Shown here piece after piece: positions 8,335 to 16,456 of a DNA stretch of 38,563 bases (the stretch's first letter is position 1; the number at the start of each line of letters is the position of its first letter). The position numbers were made by a program, and so were the translations under genes. The notes beneath the pieces were generated by a model. It was not told the origin of the DNA. It did no database searches and saw only the letters and a program-made list of their open reading frames with translations. Source of the DNA: Candidatus Thalassarchaeum betae (GTDB lineage Archaea > Thermoplasmatota > Poseidoniia > Poseidoniales > Thalassarchaeaceae); the NCBI GenBank assembly GCA_022448665.1, contig JAKUUO010000013.1, positions 1 through 38,563 of the forward strand, in the 5' to 3' direction.

Positions 8335-9246
8335 ATGGGCCGAGTGCACCTTGGTTTCCCGCCAATGAGAGTGGACCGAGGAGGCTCTTCCCTAGTTGTG
8401 GTAGGCACCTCAGGGGAGCTTGTCAGAGTCGCCTCCGACTGCAGTCCGATGCATCCGACTGTCAGGCCCTTCCCGGCCTCGGTCACAGGGGGTGCGATAC
8501 TAGACGAGTTCTGGGTCGGCACGTGGGTCGAGCGTGAACTGCGGCAGGCTAGGATGGCTGCCCTACCCCTAGAGGGAGATTGGGAGGAAGGAGCAGGTAG
8601 GGAGCTCCTCAGGAGTTCGATTAACTCCGCGGGCGATGTAATGCCATCCTCATCGGTGTGGTCCAAGTTCCTAGATGCAGAGCCTCTCGCGCTCTCCCGA
8701 GTCGGTGACGACCTAGTCTTCGCCACTCTGGGCAGGGGTGTTTACAGGATCGGTGCCGACGCGGAGGAGTTCTGGCGAGCGCCATATCCCGAATGGCCGA
8801 GACTATCCAAGGTCGCATCCAGAGACGCCCTTGTCTCATCGAACGAGTCGAAAGAAGGAGTGGTGATGTGGTCCGAAGCCGGAGGAATGGTCATCCTCGA
8901 CCACGAAGAGGGCACATCCCTGCTGAGCAGGGAGCTGGTGCTTCCAGACAGACTGAACGATGTCAGGAGCTCAGATGAAGGAGAGTGGTTGCTGATTCTG
9001 AGCGGCGGTGGAATCGCCCTGCTGGAGAGTCTGGAGTCCGAGCCGCGATTCGTTCGGACTCCCGGCCCGGTCTTGGATGCCGTACACGACGACAGCCGTT
9101 GGAGATGGACTGGATGGCGCCATGACGGGGAGCTCCTCGATGGAGCGCAGTTGCCCAGGTGCGCAGCAAGGGAGGAGGTTGGTGTCGCGCTGGTTGGCAA
9201 TACGGTCCTGACCAATGACGGTGACTGGGATGACATCCGAGTCTAG
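8335..9246 (+). CDS. Uncharacterised acidic protein, possibly beta-propeller-like
   Basis: No known family is recognised. The protein (about 303 residues) is rich in short alternating strands with Trp, Gly and Asp, with blocks of the type DLVFATLGRGVYRIG, GVVMWSEAGGMVILD, EWLLILSGGGIALLE and RWTGWRHDGELLDG. Such spacing suggests four or more propeller-blade-like repeats. There is no signal peptide or membrane helix, so it is probably cytoplasmic. A strong Shine-Dalgarno-like GGGAGGGAGC ends directly at the ATG at 8335, which is why this start is preferred over ATG 8323. It is divergent from dtdA and ends one base from the convergent rps27ae stop. Confidence 0.75.
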   Translation: MGRVHLGFPPMRVDRGGSSLVVVGTSGELVRVASDCSPMHPTVRPFPASVTGGAILDEFWVGTWVERELRQARMAALPLEGDWEEGAGRELLRSSINSAGDVMPSSSVWSKFLDAEPLALSRVGDDLVFATLGRGVYRIGADAEEFWRAPYPEWPRLSKVASRDALVSSNESKEGVVMWSEAGGMVILDHEEGTSLLSRELVLPDRLNDVRSSDEGEWLLILSGGGIALLESLESEPRFVRTPGPVLDAVHDDSRWRWTGWRHDGELLDGAQLPRCAAREEVGVALVGNTVLTNDGDWDDIRV

Positions 9247-9247
9247 T

Positions 9248-9418
9248 TCACTCGGATGAAGCAGAGTGGCCGCACTTGCCGCACACCTTGCGATCCTCAT
9301 GGACGCCTAGGAACACTCCCGGGCCGCAGGAAGGGCAGAACTCGCCCTTCCTGACCATTTTCCCGTCCTCTACGGAGTACTTCGAGTGCTTCCCATGGGC
9401 GTTGGGGCCGTCTGCCAT
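9248..9418 (-). CDS. rps27ae: 30S ribosomal protein S27Ae
   Basis: This 56-residue protein has the zinc-ribbon layout of archaeal S27Ae: Cys28/Cys31 (CPSCGPGVFLG) and Cys46/Cys49 (VCGKCGH), preceded by a basic/Tyr N-terminal stretch ending KMVRKGEF. It binds the small ribosomal subunit. Its ATG overlaps the stop of rps24e by one base (TGATG), which implies translational coupling. It is the last gene of the rpo7-spt4-rps24e-rps27ae transcript. In many archaea the KEOPS gene kae1 follows; here the next gene is a convergent unknown protein. Confidence 0.93.
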   Translation of the reverse strand: MADGPNAHGKHSKYSVEDGKMVRKGEFCPSCGPGVFLGVHEDRKVCGKCGHSASSE

Positions 9419-9825
9419 CACTCATCACCGCCTTCTGATTGCTCTTCTACGGGCCCCTCAGCGGCCTCCTCAACCGGTTCCTCAACCGATTCTTCAGCGG
9501 GCTCTTCGACAGCTGGCTCAACTTTGACTGGTTTAGCCTTGGGAGCCTTCTTCTCCCCGCTGTGCCTTTGCTTGACGAAATCAGGCTCGAGAGCAGCCGA
9601 CTCAGCGGTTCCGTAGACTAGAGCAAGCCCTGTGGTCTGGGGCCGGCCGAAACGAGTTTTGACCTCCTTGAGGAAGACCAAGTTCTCCTTGGCTCCGGGC
9701 TCCGCCTTCGCGGCGGCCGCAACCATCTCCCTCAGAGACGGGGTCGGTGAGTTAGTGTGCTCCCACTGAAACCTAATCTCGACGCGGTCGAGCAGTGGGT
9801 TCTCCTTCCTATCGATGACTTCCAT
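9418..9825 (-). CDS. rps24e: 30S ribosomal protein S24e with long acidic tail
   Basis: Residues 1-90 are a normal S24e: MEVIDRKENPLLDR at the start, KTRFGRPQTTGLALVYG in the middle and the EPDFVKQRH helix end. The family usually stops near 100 residues, but this one has 135. The extra part (about 92-135) begins basic and Lys/Pro-rich, then becomes a Glu/Pro/Ala/Val low-complexity tail with repeated VEEP/AEEP units. The tail is in frame, ends in the TGATG overlap with rps27ae, and shows no sign of frameshift. The core role is in small-subunit assembly and structure; the role of the tail is unknown. Confidence 0.93.
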   Translation of the reverse strand: MEVIDRKENPLLDRVEIRFQWEHTNSPTPSLREMVAAAAKAEPGAKENLVFLKEVKTRFGRPQTTGLALVYGTAESAALEPDFVKQRHSGEKKAPKAKPVKVEPAVEEPAEESVEEPVEEAAEGPVEEQSEGGDE

Positions 9826-9837
9826 TCGAATCCTTCC

Positions 9838-10056
9838 TTATCGGATGTTGACCTTCAGGGCGTAGCTACCGGGCTGGGTGACGTTGAGTCTCTTGGCGAC
9901 CTCTGAACGCTCGGGGTGTAGAATCACCACAAAGCCCTGCCAGTCAGTGGTTACGGGGGCACTTGGGCAATGAATGCACTGCGCGGGGTCGTTCTTTTTC
10001 TCCGGCTCGGGCAGAATCCTGTTGCACTCGCCACAGGCGAAGGGCTGCTTGACCAT
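9838..10056 (-). CDS. spt4: Transcription elongation factor Spt4 (RpoE'')
   Basis: A 72-residue protein with one C4 zinc site, Cys8/Cys11 (CGEC) and Cys27/Cys30 (CIHC), followed by the Spt4 core WQGFVVILHPERSEVAKRL and an ALKVNIR end. Spt4 pairs with Spt5 and binds the RNA polymerase clamp to promote processivity. The start lies two bases downstream of the rpo7 stop and the stop 12 bases before rps24e. Archaea commonly keep this gene directly after rpo7. Confidence 0.94.
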   Translation of the reverse strand: MVKQPFACGECNRILPEPEKKNDPAQCIHCPSAPVTTDWQGFVVILHPERSEVAKRLNVTQPGSYALKVNIR

Positions 10057-10057
10057 C

Positions 10058-10612
10058 TCAGTCGGCCTCCTCTAGCCAGTCGAAGGCACCGAGGCCGTCC
10101 ATCTTGCAGTTGAGGCCTATCTTGGAGGAGCGGGGGTCGTTCTGGTTGATTGACTTCGAGACAATCCTCGAGCGGACAGGGGTCCCCTCCTCGAGATACT
10201 TGCCGCTCTTAGAGCCCTCAATGCGCTTGTTTTGGATACCGAGGCTGACTTGGACTGGCTCCTCAAGGATCTGCGACTTGTGGAGTAAAGCCTCGATAGG
10301 TCCAATCCTGACGAACGCACCGTACTCCGAGATCTCGGATACGGCCCCATCGACGACCTCATTGTTCTCCATAGTGAAGATGAGTGCCTTGAATCGGACA
10401 TTCTGGTATATCGCGCCGTCGCCATGGATGATCCTGCCTCGATCCACGGCCTCGTGGTCGAACGTTAGCAGGGTGTAGTCCTCGTTCTCGTCAAAACGGC
10501 CCTCGAAAGCATCGTAGGCCAGCTCGTCGATATGATCCTCGAGCTTGCGTCCCGCTCGGATGTATTCGGCGGGGATTCGTATGGTATCATCTCGGGTCAC
10601 CAGGCTGTACAT
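10058..10612 (-). CDS. rpo7: DNA-directed RNA polymerase subunit Rpo7 (RpoE')
   Basis: Rpo7 forms the polymerase stalk with Rpo4 and helps open promoters and bind nascent RNA. From the ATG at 10612 the protein has 184 residues, the normal family length. It starts MYSLVTRDDTIRIPAEY, followed by the N-terminal RNP-like domain, then an S1 RNA-binding domain from about residue 80 (KALIFTMENNEVVDGAVSE, then EYGAFVRIGPIEALLHKSQ). The frame is open up to 10756, but the upstream part is Pro/Arg/Gly-rich and unlike the family, so 10612 is taken as the start; a GGAGGA stretch lies 9-14 bases before it. It is the first gene of the four-gene transcript ending at rps27ae. Confidence 0.94.
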   Translation of the reverse strand: MYSLVTRDDTIRIPAEYIRAGRKLEDHIDELAYDAFEGRFDENEDYTLLTFDHEAVDRGRIIHGDGAIYQNVRFKALIFTMENNEVVDGAVSEISEYGAFVRIGPIEALLHKSQILEEPVQVSLGIQNKRIEGSKSGKYLEEGTPVRSRIVSKSINQNDPRSSKIGLNCKMDGLGAFDWLEEAD

Positions 10613-10712
10613 GGGTTTCTTCCTCCGCAACGGACCCGCTCCGAGGCCGGCCGGAGGAAGGGGGGTTTCCCTCCCGTCCCTCATCGGCCATGCCTCTGGA
10701 GGAGAGGTCCGT
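10613..10712 (-). promoter_or_regulatory. GC-rich leader of rpo7 with short hairpins
   Basis: If transcription begins about 25 bases past the TATA-like element at 10735-10742, rpo7 has a leader of roughly 100 bases, unusual where leaderless or short leaders are common. On the minus strand it can form CCTCT-cctcc-AGAGG and CTCCG-gccggcct-CGGAG stems. Whether it is regulatory (attenuation, autoregulation) is inference. Confidence 0.3.
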
Positions 10713-10733
10713 GCGCCCGGCGACCGACCCACC

Positions 10734-10743
10734 CTGTATAAGC
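10734..10743 (-). promoter_or_regulatory. Candidate TATA box of the rpo7 operon
   Basis: The minus-strand sequence GCTTATACAG is the only clear TATA-like element between rpo7 and the divergent surface-protein gene. It is 122 bases upstream of the rpo7 ATG. Confidence 0.45.
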
Positions 10744-10785
10744 ACAACGGATGCAAACGAGGTTTCGGCTACCCCATAGGGCATT

Positions 10786-10800
10786 CAGACCATAGGTCTG
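10786..10800. repeat. Perfect 6-3-6 inverted repeat between divergent genes
   Basis: CAGACC-ATA-GGTCTG is a perfect palindrome. It ends 8 bases before a TATA-like GTATAGG (10808-10814) that is suitably placed for the gene starting at 10856, so it could be an operator or activator site for that surface-protein gene. Confidence 0.4.
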
Positions 10801-10807
10801 CATGAGG

Positions 10808-10814
10808 GTATAGG
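10808..10814 (+). promoter_or_regulatory. Candidate TATA element for the 1864-residue surface protein
   Basis: GTATAGG lies about 45 bases before the ATG at 10856, giving a predicted leader of about 20 bases. It is weak as a TATA box, so the assignment is tentative. Confidence 0.3.
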
Positions 10815-10855
10815 GCGAATGTTCAAGTGGATTCCGAAAGCCATCTCCTGTTCTG

Positions 10856-13800
10856 ATGGTAGCGAGCGCTTCGCATGGGAACCCCTCGAGGTTGCGTCAA
10901 GTTACCCTCGGCGCAGCAATGATGATGCTGATGTCACTGTCTCCAGTACTCCTCCAGTTCGATAGCCCTCTCAGGATGGAGACGGACGATGGAACCGGAG
11001 ATTCATGGGTCGACGGAGGTCAACCATGGCCGCAGTCGGGTAGGACTCCAGACAGGGTTGCGGATGTCCCGGCGCACAGTCCTGACGGGGGTGCTGGCAA
11101 CGGCACACCGAGTGATGCGACCGAGTTGACGTCGGTCGTCGAGCCGTCAGTGAACTGGGTCTACGGCTCCTACTCGACTGGCACAGATGCTCTAGCCACC
11201 CCAATTGCAGATCTGTCCGCATCCGTTTCCAAAGACGAAGACGCCTCGGAACGCTGTGGCGGCAGTTCGCTTTACAGCATTCTTGTGCAGACTGATTCAA
11301 ATTCAGATCACACCTACCTAAGAATCGTCGAGGGCGAGGATGCCGACCTCGCATGGGAGGTCGACTTGGGCTTGACAGAGTACGTGAAGGCAGCCCCGGT
11401 GGTAGTCGATATCGATGACGACGGTATGCAAGAGGTTCTCGTCGCCTACGACGCCTCCGGAACCCTCTATCTCGATGCTTGGTCCCCTAGGCTGACCTGC
11501 TCGGTCACGGGCTGGTCCCCCGGGGGACATGGGGGCGAGTTGCTGTGGTCATGGAGCGACGAGTCTCTGATGATTAGCAGCGATGTGGGGCCATACACAT
11601 GGAGCGGTTTGGGCGGGCACAAACCAACAGCCCAGCCCCTTCTCGCTGACCTGGATTTGGATGGGGATGCTGAGGTCGTTATCGCGGCCATAGATGAGGT
11701 CTCCGAGAATCCCGTTGTAGTCGCACTGGGGCTGTCCAACAGCGGGGCTACCGTGTTGTGGGACGCTACCTTGGACAAGGGCAGCCACCCCTCCGACCCA
11801 GCTTTCGCTCAGACCGACGAGACTACCGGATACGTGCTCCTGACAACTACCCAACACAACAGCGGGGCGATGTGGGTGTGGAAACTGGATTCGACAAGCG
11901 GTGATTCCAGTTGGGACGGGCTTTCTCTGACCAACTCCGATGGCGACACGGACGCGCCCCACGTCAGGTTGCCTGGGCCCGTGATAGCCAACCTAGACGA
12001 CGACTCCGCCCCTGAGATGGTACTCACGATACCTACGGATATCGACGGTTACAGCTCTGCCGATGGGGCGGAGTTCATCGGAATGGAAATCGGGAACGGT
12101 GATGAGTTGTGGTCATTCGAGGCTTCAAACGGTTACGCCGACGCACCTCCGGTGGTAATCGACACCGATGGCGACGGGGAGCATGACAGGGTCTGCTGGG
12201 TCACTTGGTCCCAAGAGACCACAGACAGACACGGCCATGCAGGCTGCCACGATGTAGGCGGCTCCAGTCCCGACCAAGCCTGGCAGAAGACCCTTGAGCA
12301 GAGCAGCGGCCTGCCTAACGACGAGATTGCGGTCGCCCCACCCACATGGATGGACATAGATGGCGATGGCAAGCAGGAACTGCTCGTCGCATACGGACGC
12401 TCCCTGTGGGCCTTCGACGGCGATGACGGTTCATCATCCACAGTCTGGGGTGGGGATCTTGAGCTCAACCACAGAACCTGGTCCGCCCCCGCCCTTGCCG
12501 ATATCGACGGGGATGCCACTCTGGACATAGTTCTCGGAGACACCGTCGTCTCGTTGGCGATGGCCGATGTCAGGCCACTGCTTGACCAGCGGGGCATAGA
12601 GTTCAGCCCCAGCGCGCCCGACCCGGGCGAAACGGTGACCGTGACTGCATTCTTCGAGAACTCGGGGACGGCGGACACCGAAGACGAGACCAATGCGCTG
12701 CTGTATGCCAACGGTGAGGAGATAGGGAGTTATGAGACAGGGACGATGGAACCCGTCGACCCCTCTGGCTCAGGAGTCTTCGAATCGTTCAGCATTGAGT
12801 GGAGTGGGCCCTTGGGCGAGCACACTTTCGAACTGGTCCTCGACCCCTATGACAACATCACACAAACGAGGCATGACAACGACGCCCAAACAACTACGCT
12901 GTCTGTCGTAGCCGCTTACAACGCCACCTTCGGGATCTCTACTGAACCTGTGAGAATAGACCCCGGGGGCAGCGCGCTTGCAACTCCGAATGTCCGTTCG
13001 ACAGGAAGGCTAGCAGGGATTTGGAGTCTTGCTGTCGACGACTCCGCTCTGCCGGGGGGCTGGACTTGGAGTGACGAGACCAGCGGAGGCCTGAGCGGTG
13101 TCGGGATAGACGCCGATGGAGTGTGGACTCCACACCTCCGCATTCACGCTCCAGCAGACGCCCTGGGCTCCGATGCCGGTCACCTCGGCCTTACTCTGAC
13201 TCTCGACGACGACCCGGACAACGTCAGCGTTTCCGCTACACTGCCGATCGAGGCCAACAGGAGCCGCGGCCTCTCGCTGCGCGGTCCGGACGGGACTGCG
13301 TCGAGCACGGGATACGGGCTAATCGGCACGGACGCCCATGCATGGATGCTGCTCCATAACCTCGGCAACGCCGCAGAGAACCAGATTACTATCTCATGGG
13401 ATAGCACTTCCTGGGGCTCTGACCTCAGGCTGTACGACACTAATGGCGACGAGCAACCGGCACTGGCTCTGGGTCCGAATGAGGTGATGATACTAACCGC
13501 GAGACTTGCGGTGCCGGGCGACGCGTTGCTCGGAGACTCGGTCTCCACCCCCCTCTCGATGTGCGTTGGCAACGGCGAGGAAGAGACGTGTCAGACAATA
13601 TCTCTGACTTTCGAGGCCGCGGGTGTCGTTGCCGATGTGCACCAGCGGAGCGTGCCGGCGCAAGGCCTTGAATGGGCTGTCTACGCTGATATGCCCATTG
13701 GAGTGACGCAACTGACTTGGTCGCTTGCAGACGCTGGTATGACTGTTCAAGGATGGTCCTGGAGCGCGACTGGCGACTTGTCGGTCGCCGGGGACACGAT

Positions 13801-16450
13801 CATCATGACGGAGCTGGTCGAATCTCAAGGCGTCGGGACCCTGATCCTCGACCTGCCCGATGACGCCCCTCCGGCCTTCCACTCCTTCTCCGATGCCAGC
13901 GACCAATCCTCAGACCATGTTCTGAGGCTCTCACTCGAAGTCCTGCAGATTCACAGGGCCTCACTGATGGTTACCTCTCCAACCGAACAACCCCACTTGG
14001 TGGAGGTCAGTGAGGAGGCTCTGGTTATGGTCCGCCTCGAGAATCCTGGCAACGGGGACGACACCTATCACTTGACTTACGGAATCCTCCTCGATGAGAA
14101 CATTACTGAGGATCCGGGCGTGGAGGTCTCATTCTCCAATGACATGGTGTCCTTGGGCGCGGGCAGTCTGACCAACATACCTGTGACCGTTACACTACCA
14201 GACACCACCCCTGCTCGTGCCCCCGTCAGTATCGAGATACACATGACCTCGATGGGGGACCAGTCGGTAAGCGACTCGGACGTCGTGATCATCGAGGCTA
14301 GGCAGGACCACCGATGGAACATCACCGCGAGCGTCGGCGAATCCACCGCCGACGGACGCACCTTCGCCGTCGCGCCAGGGGGGGTGCTTGAAGTGAGCGT
14401 TGATGCGCAGAACGTCGGAAATCTGGACGACGACCTTGCCCTGACGGTGAGTTACGAGGTCACCTTGGCGGGCGATGACGCCTCACAGGGATGGGATTCG
14501 CAGGGAGACTCGGCGACCGAGGTCGAAGTGAATGGGACTGTACAGATGACAGTCAACGCAAACGTGCCTGCAGATGCATGGAACGGCTCTACGATGCAGG
14601 TAATCGTCACCGCCATTGCTCGGGATGAGGAGGTGGGTTCGTTCACCTTCGGCATCGAGGTGACTCATGTGCCGGCTTGGTCTGCCTCGGCTGACCAGAC
14701 CTACCTCGATATACACCCCAATGGCTCAAGCATAGAATTGACTGTGATTCAACAAGGCAACTCCCCTACGATGCCATATGCTACAGTGTGGGTGAGCGGC
14801 GAGAGCGGTTGGGATGTTACCGTCCCCGACGAGCTCCCATTACTTTCCCCGGGTGAGACTGCTCCGATGATGCTCAACATCACCCCGCCCGACACAGCGC
14901 AGCACGGCAGGGCGGTGGAACTACACGTCAAACTGAGGGAGGGCGATGGCAGTGGAGAGACAGAGATTACTCTGCCTCTGCGTGTCGCCATCATCAACGA
15001 CTTCAATCTGAGCGGGCAGGGTCCTTGGTTCGTCTCTGACGATGGTGGCCACCCGCTCGCGGAACTTCAGAACCTCGGTAACGCCCCCACTACCATCACC
15101 CTGCAGGTCCTGAGCCTGCCCAACGGGTGGACCGTAGCCGGGCAGACCGAAGTCGTCCTCGGGGTCGATGAGATTAGAGGCGTTCCCCTGGAGGTGATTC
15201 CGTCTGCTGACTGGGACGGCAGCGTCCGGACCATACGCATCCTCGCCGAGGACGCGGTGGGGAACCAGCGTGAGGTCGCTCTGGACACCGGGCAGTCACC
15301 GTACTCATGGGCATCCTCTCCCGTGGTAGTGGTAATGATGGGTGACCATGCCCTGCTTCAGATTCACGGCACCACCTCTGCTTCCAGTGTTGTTGATTCC
15401 GCGTCAGGACAGTTGCAATGGGACGATAGGGGCGGCTGGGCGTTGCCGGCGGTCGCCAGTGGCAATGGCTCCTTGAGCGTGGGCTCATCCAGCCTCGGCT
15501 ACGTCGCCCATGTCGTCGAGCCGTCTCTCAGGTCTGCTGAGTGCAATATTCTCGGCAGCTTCGGAGAGGTGGTGGCACATTGCTCTATATTCAACGGGAC
15601 GGAGGCGTTCTCATACTCGATTCTCCTCATCGACGATCAGGGGGTGATGCTGGATTCCGCGTCCGGTCAGGTCTCTGCCAACTCCCCCTATGGCCCAATC
15701 AACCTCAGCGCCGAGGGCTGGAGTCCGGAGCCGGGTAGCAGGACCCTGACGCTGAGACTGCTGGACGGGAGGGGGTTCCAGGTCGCTGTGGACGAGACGG
15801 ACTTCCTAGTCAGAAGGAGTGATTGGAACATAGGCCTAGTGGAACTAGAGCCTGACGGGGAGGGTTCGAACCAGGAAATCAAGGTCCTCACTCGAAGGGC
15901 CAACCACCAACTACTGACTGATGCCGACTGCCATCTCTCGGTAGTCGCAGGAGAACATTCCTCAACCCATCAAGTGGATTGGAGCAGCACATTGGCCCCC
16001 ATCTTCAGAATTGACCGTCCCGATGTCGATGATGGCGTCGAGATCGTCGTGACTATCGGATGCGAGTTCCCATGGGACCTAGATTCCGACTCGAGCGATG
16101 ACGAGGCCAGACTGATTCTCTCGGGCGGCTCTGTGGGGCCCTCGGAGTACGCCGACATGGGAACTGCGGTGACTGCAGCCCTGCTGGTGATTGGCGTGTC
16201 CCTGGCTTTCGCATGGATGCTCAGGAGCCACCGGGAGGGCAAGGAGCTCATGGAGATGGCCATGGCGGCTGCAGAAGAGAGAATGGCCAAGAAGCGCATC
16301 GAACCAGAGCCTTCTGACGCCCCCTCGCCTTCGCAGGAGGCACAGGACGAAGGGGACGGCGAAGAGGAAGAGGGGCCTGAACCCGAAGTAGAGGACGAGC
16401 CTTTGGATGACTTCGAGTCCAGACTCAAGCGGCTCATGCGAGAAGACTAG
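10856..16450 (+). CDS. Giant FG-GAP/CARDB-type cell-surface protein with C-terminal anchor
   Basis: A 1864-residue exported protein. Residues about 15-35 form a Met/Leu-rich signal sequence (MMMLMSLSPVLL). Residues about 170-570 carry at least six Asp-rich blades of the FG-GAP/VCBS type (such as VVDIDDDGMQEVLVAY, LADLDLDGDAEVVIAA, MDIDGDGKQELLVAYG, DIDGDATLDIVLGD), typical of calcium-binding integrin-like propellers. A CARDB-like domain follows (about 575-690, FSPSAPDPGETVTVTAFFEN), then a long series of NEW3/Ig-like beta-sandwiches. One helix near residues 1769-1789 (TAALLVIGVSLAFAWML) anchors the chain, leaving a charged 75-residue Glu-rich cytoplasmic tail. It is probably an adhesion or surface-structure protein; no enzyme motif was seen. 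It converges with the sulfotransferase-like gene, with 6 bases between them. Confidence 0.88.
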   Translation: MVASASHGNPSRLRQVTLGAAMMMLMSLSPVLLQFDSPLRMETDDGTGDSWVDGGQPWPQSGRTPDRVADVPAHSPDGGAGNGTPSDATELTSVVEPSVNWVYGSYSTGTDALATPIADLSASVSKDEDASERCGGSSLYSILVQTDSNSDHTYLRIVEGEDADLAWEVDLGLTEYVKAAPVVVDIDDDGMQEVLVAYDASGTLYLDAWSPRLTCSVTGWSPGGHGGELLWSWSDESLMISSDVGPYTWSGLGGHKPTAQPLLADLDLDGDAEVVIAAIDEVSENPVVVALGLSNSGATVLWDATLDKGSHPSDPAFAQTDETTGYVLLTTTQHNSGAMWVWKLDSTSGDSSWDGLSLTNSDGDTDAPHVRLPGPVIANLDDDSAPEMVLTIPTDIDGYSSADGAEFIGMEIGNGDELWSFEASNGYADAPPVVIDTDGDGEHDRVCWVTWSQETTDRHGHAGCHDVGGSSPDQAWQKTLEQSSGLPNDEIAVAPPTWMDIDGDGKQELLVAYGRSLWAFDGDDGSSSTVWGGDLELNHRTWSAPALADIDGDATLDIVLGDTVVSLAMADVRPLLDQRGIEFSPSAPDPGETVTVTAFFENSGTADTEDETNALLYANGEEIGSYETGTMEPVDPSGSGVFESFSIEWSGPLGEHTFELVLDPYDNITQTRHDNDAQTTTLSVVAAYNATFGISTEPVRIDPGGSALATPNVRSTGRLAGIWSLAVDDSALPGGWTWSDETSGGLSGVGIDADGVWTPHLRIHAPADALGSDAGHLGLTLTLDDDPDNVSVSATLPIEANRSRGLSLRGPDGTASSTGYGLIGTDAHAWMLLHNLGNAAENQITISWDSTSWGSDLRLYDTNGDEQPALALGPNEVMILTARLAVPGDALLGDSVSTPLSMCVGNGEEETCQTISLTFEAAGVVADVHQRSVPAQGLEWAVYADMPIGVTQLTWSLADAGMTVQGWSWSATGDLSVAGDTIIMTELVESQGVGTLILDLPDDAPPAFHSFSDASDQSSDHVLRLSLEVLQIHRASLMVTSPTEQPHLVEVSEEALVMVRLENPGNGDDTYHLTYGILLDENITEDPGVEVSFSNDMVSLGAGSLTNIPVTVTLPDTTPARAPVSIEIHMTSMGDQSVSDSDVVIIEARQDHRWNITASVGESTADGRTFAVAPGGVLEVSVDAQNVGNLDDDLALTVSYEVTLAGDDASQGWDSQGDSATEVEVNGTVQMTVNANVPADAWNGSTMQVIVTAIARDEEVGSFTFGIEVTHVPAWSASADQTYLDIHPNGSSIELTVIQQGNSPTMPYATVWVSGESGWDVTVPDELPLLSPGETAPMMLNITPPDTAQHGRAVELHVKLREGDGSGETEITLPLRVAIINDFNLSGQGPWFVSDDGGHPLAELQNLGNAPTTITLQVLSLPNGWTVAGQTEVVLGVDEIRGVPLEVIPSADWDGSVRTIRILAEDAVGNQREVALDTGQSPYSWASSPVVVVMMGDHALLQIHGTTSASSVVDSASGQLQWDDRGGWALPAVASGNGSLSVGSSSLGYVAHVVEPSLRSAECNILGSFGEVVAHCSIFNGTEAFSYSILLIDDQGVMLDSASGQVSANSPYGPINLSAEGWSPEPGSRTLTLRLLDGRGFQVAVDETDFLVRRSDWNIGLVELEPDGEGSNQEIKVLTRRANHQLLTDADCHLSVVAGEHSSTHQVDWSSTLAPIFRIDRPDVDDGVEIVVTIGCEFPWDLDSDSSDDEARLILSGGSVGPSEYADMGTAVTAALLVIGVSLAFAWMLRSHREGKELMEMAMAAAEERMAKKRIEPEPSDAPSPSQEAQDEGDGEEEEGPEPEVEDEPLDDFESRLKRLMRED

Positions 16451-16456
16451 TCCTCG

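Noticed and set aside
10613..10756. A 48-residue N-terminal extension of Rpo7
   Set aside because: It is Pro/Arg/Gly-rich and unlike the family; Rpo7 proteins begin at the MYSL-type motif encoded at 10612.
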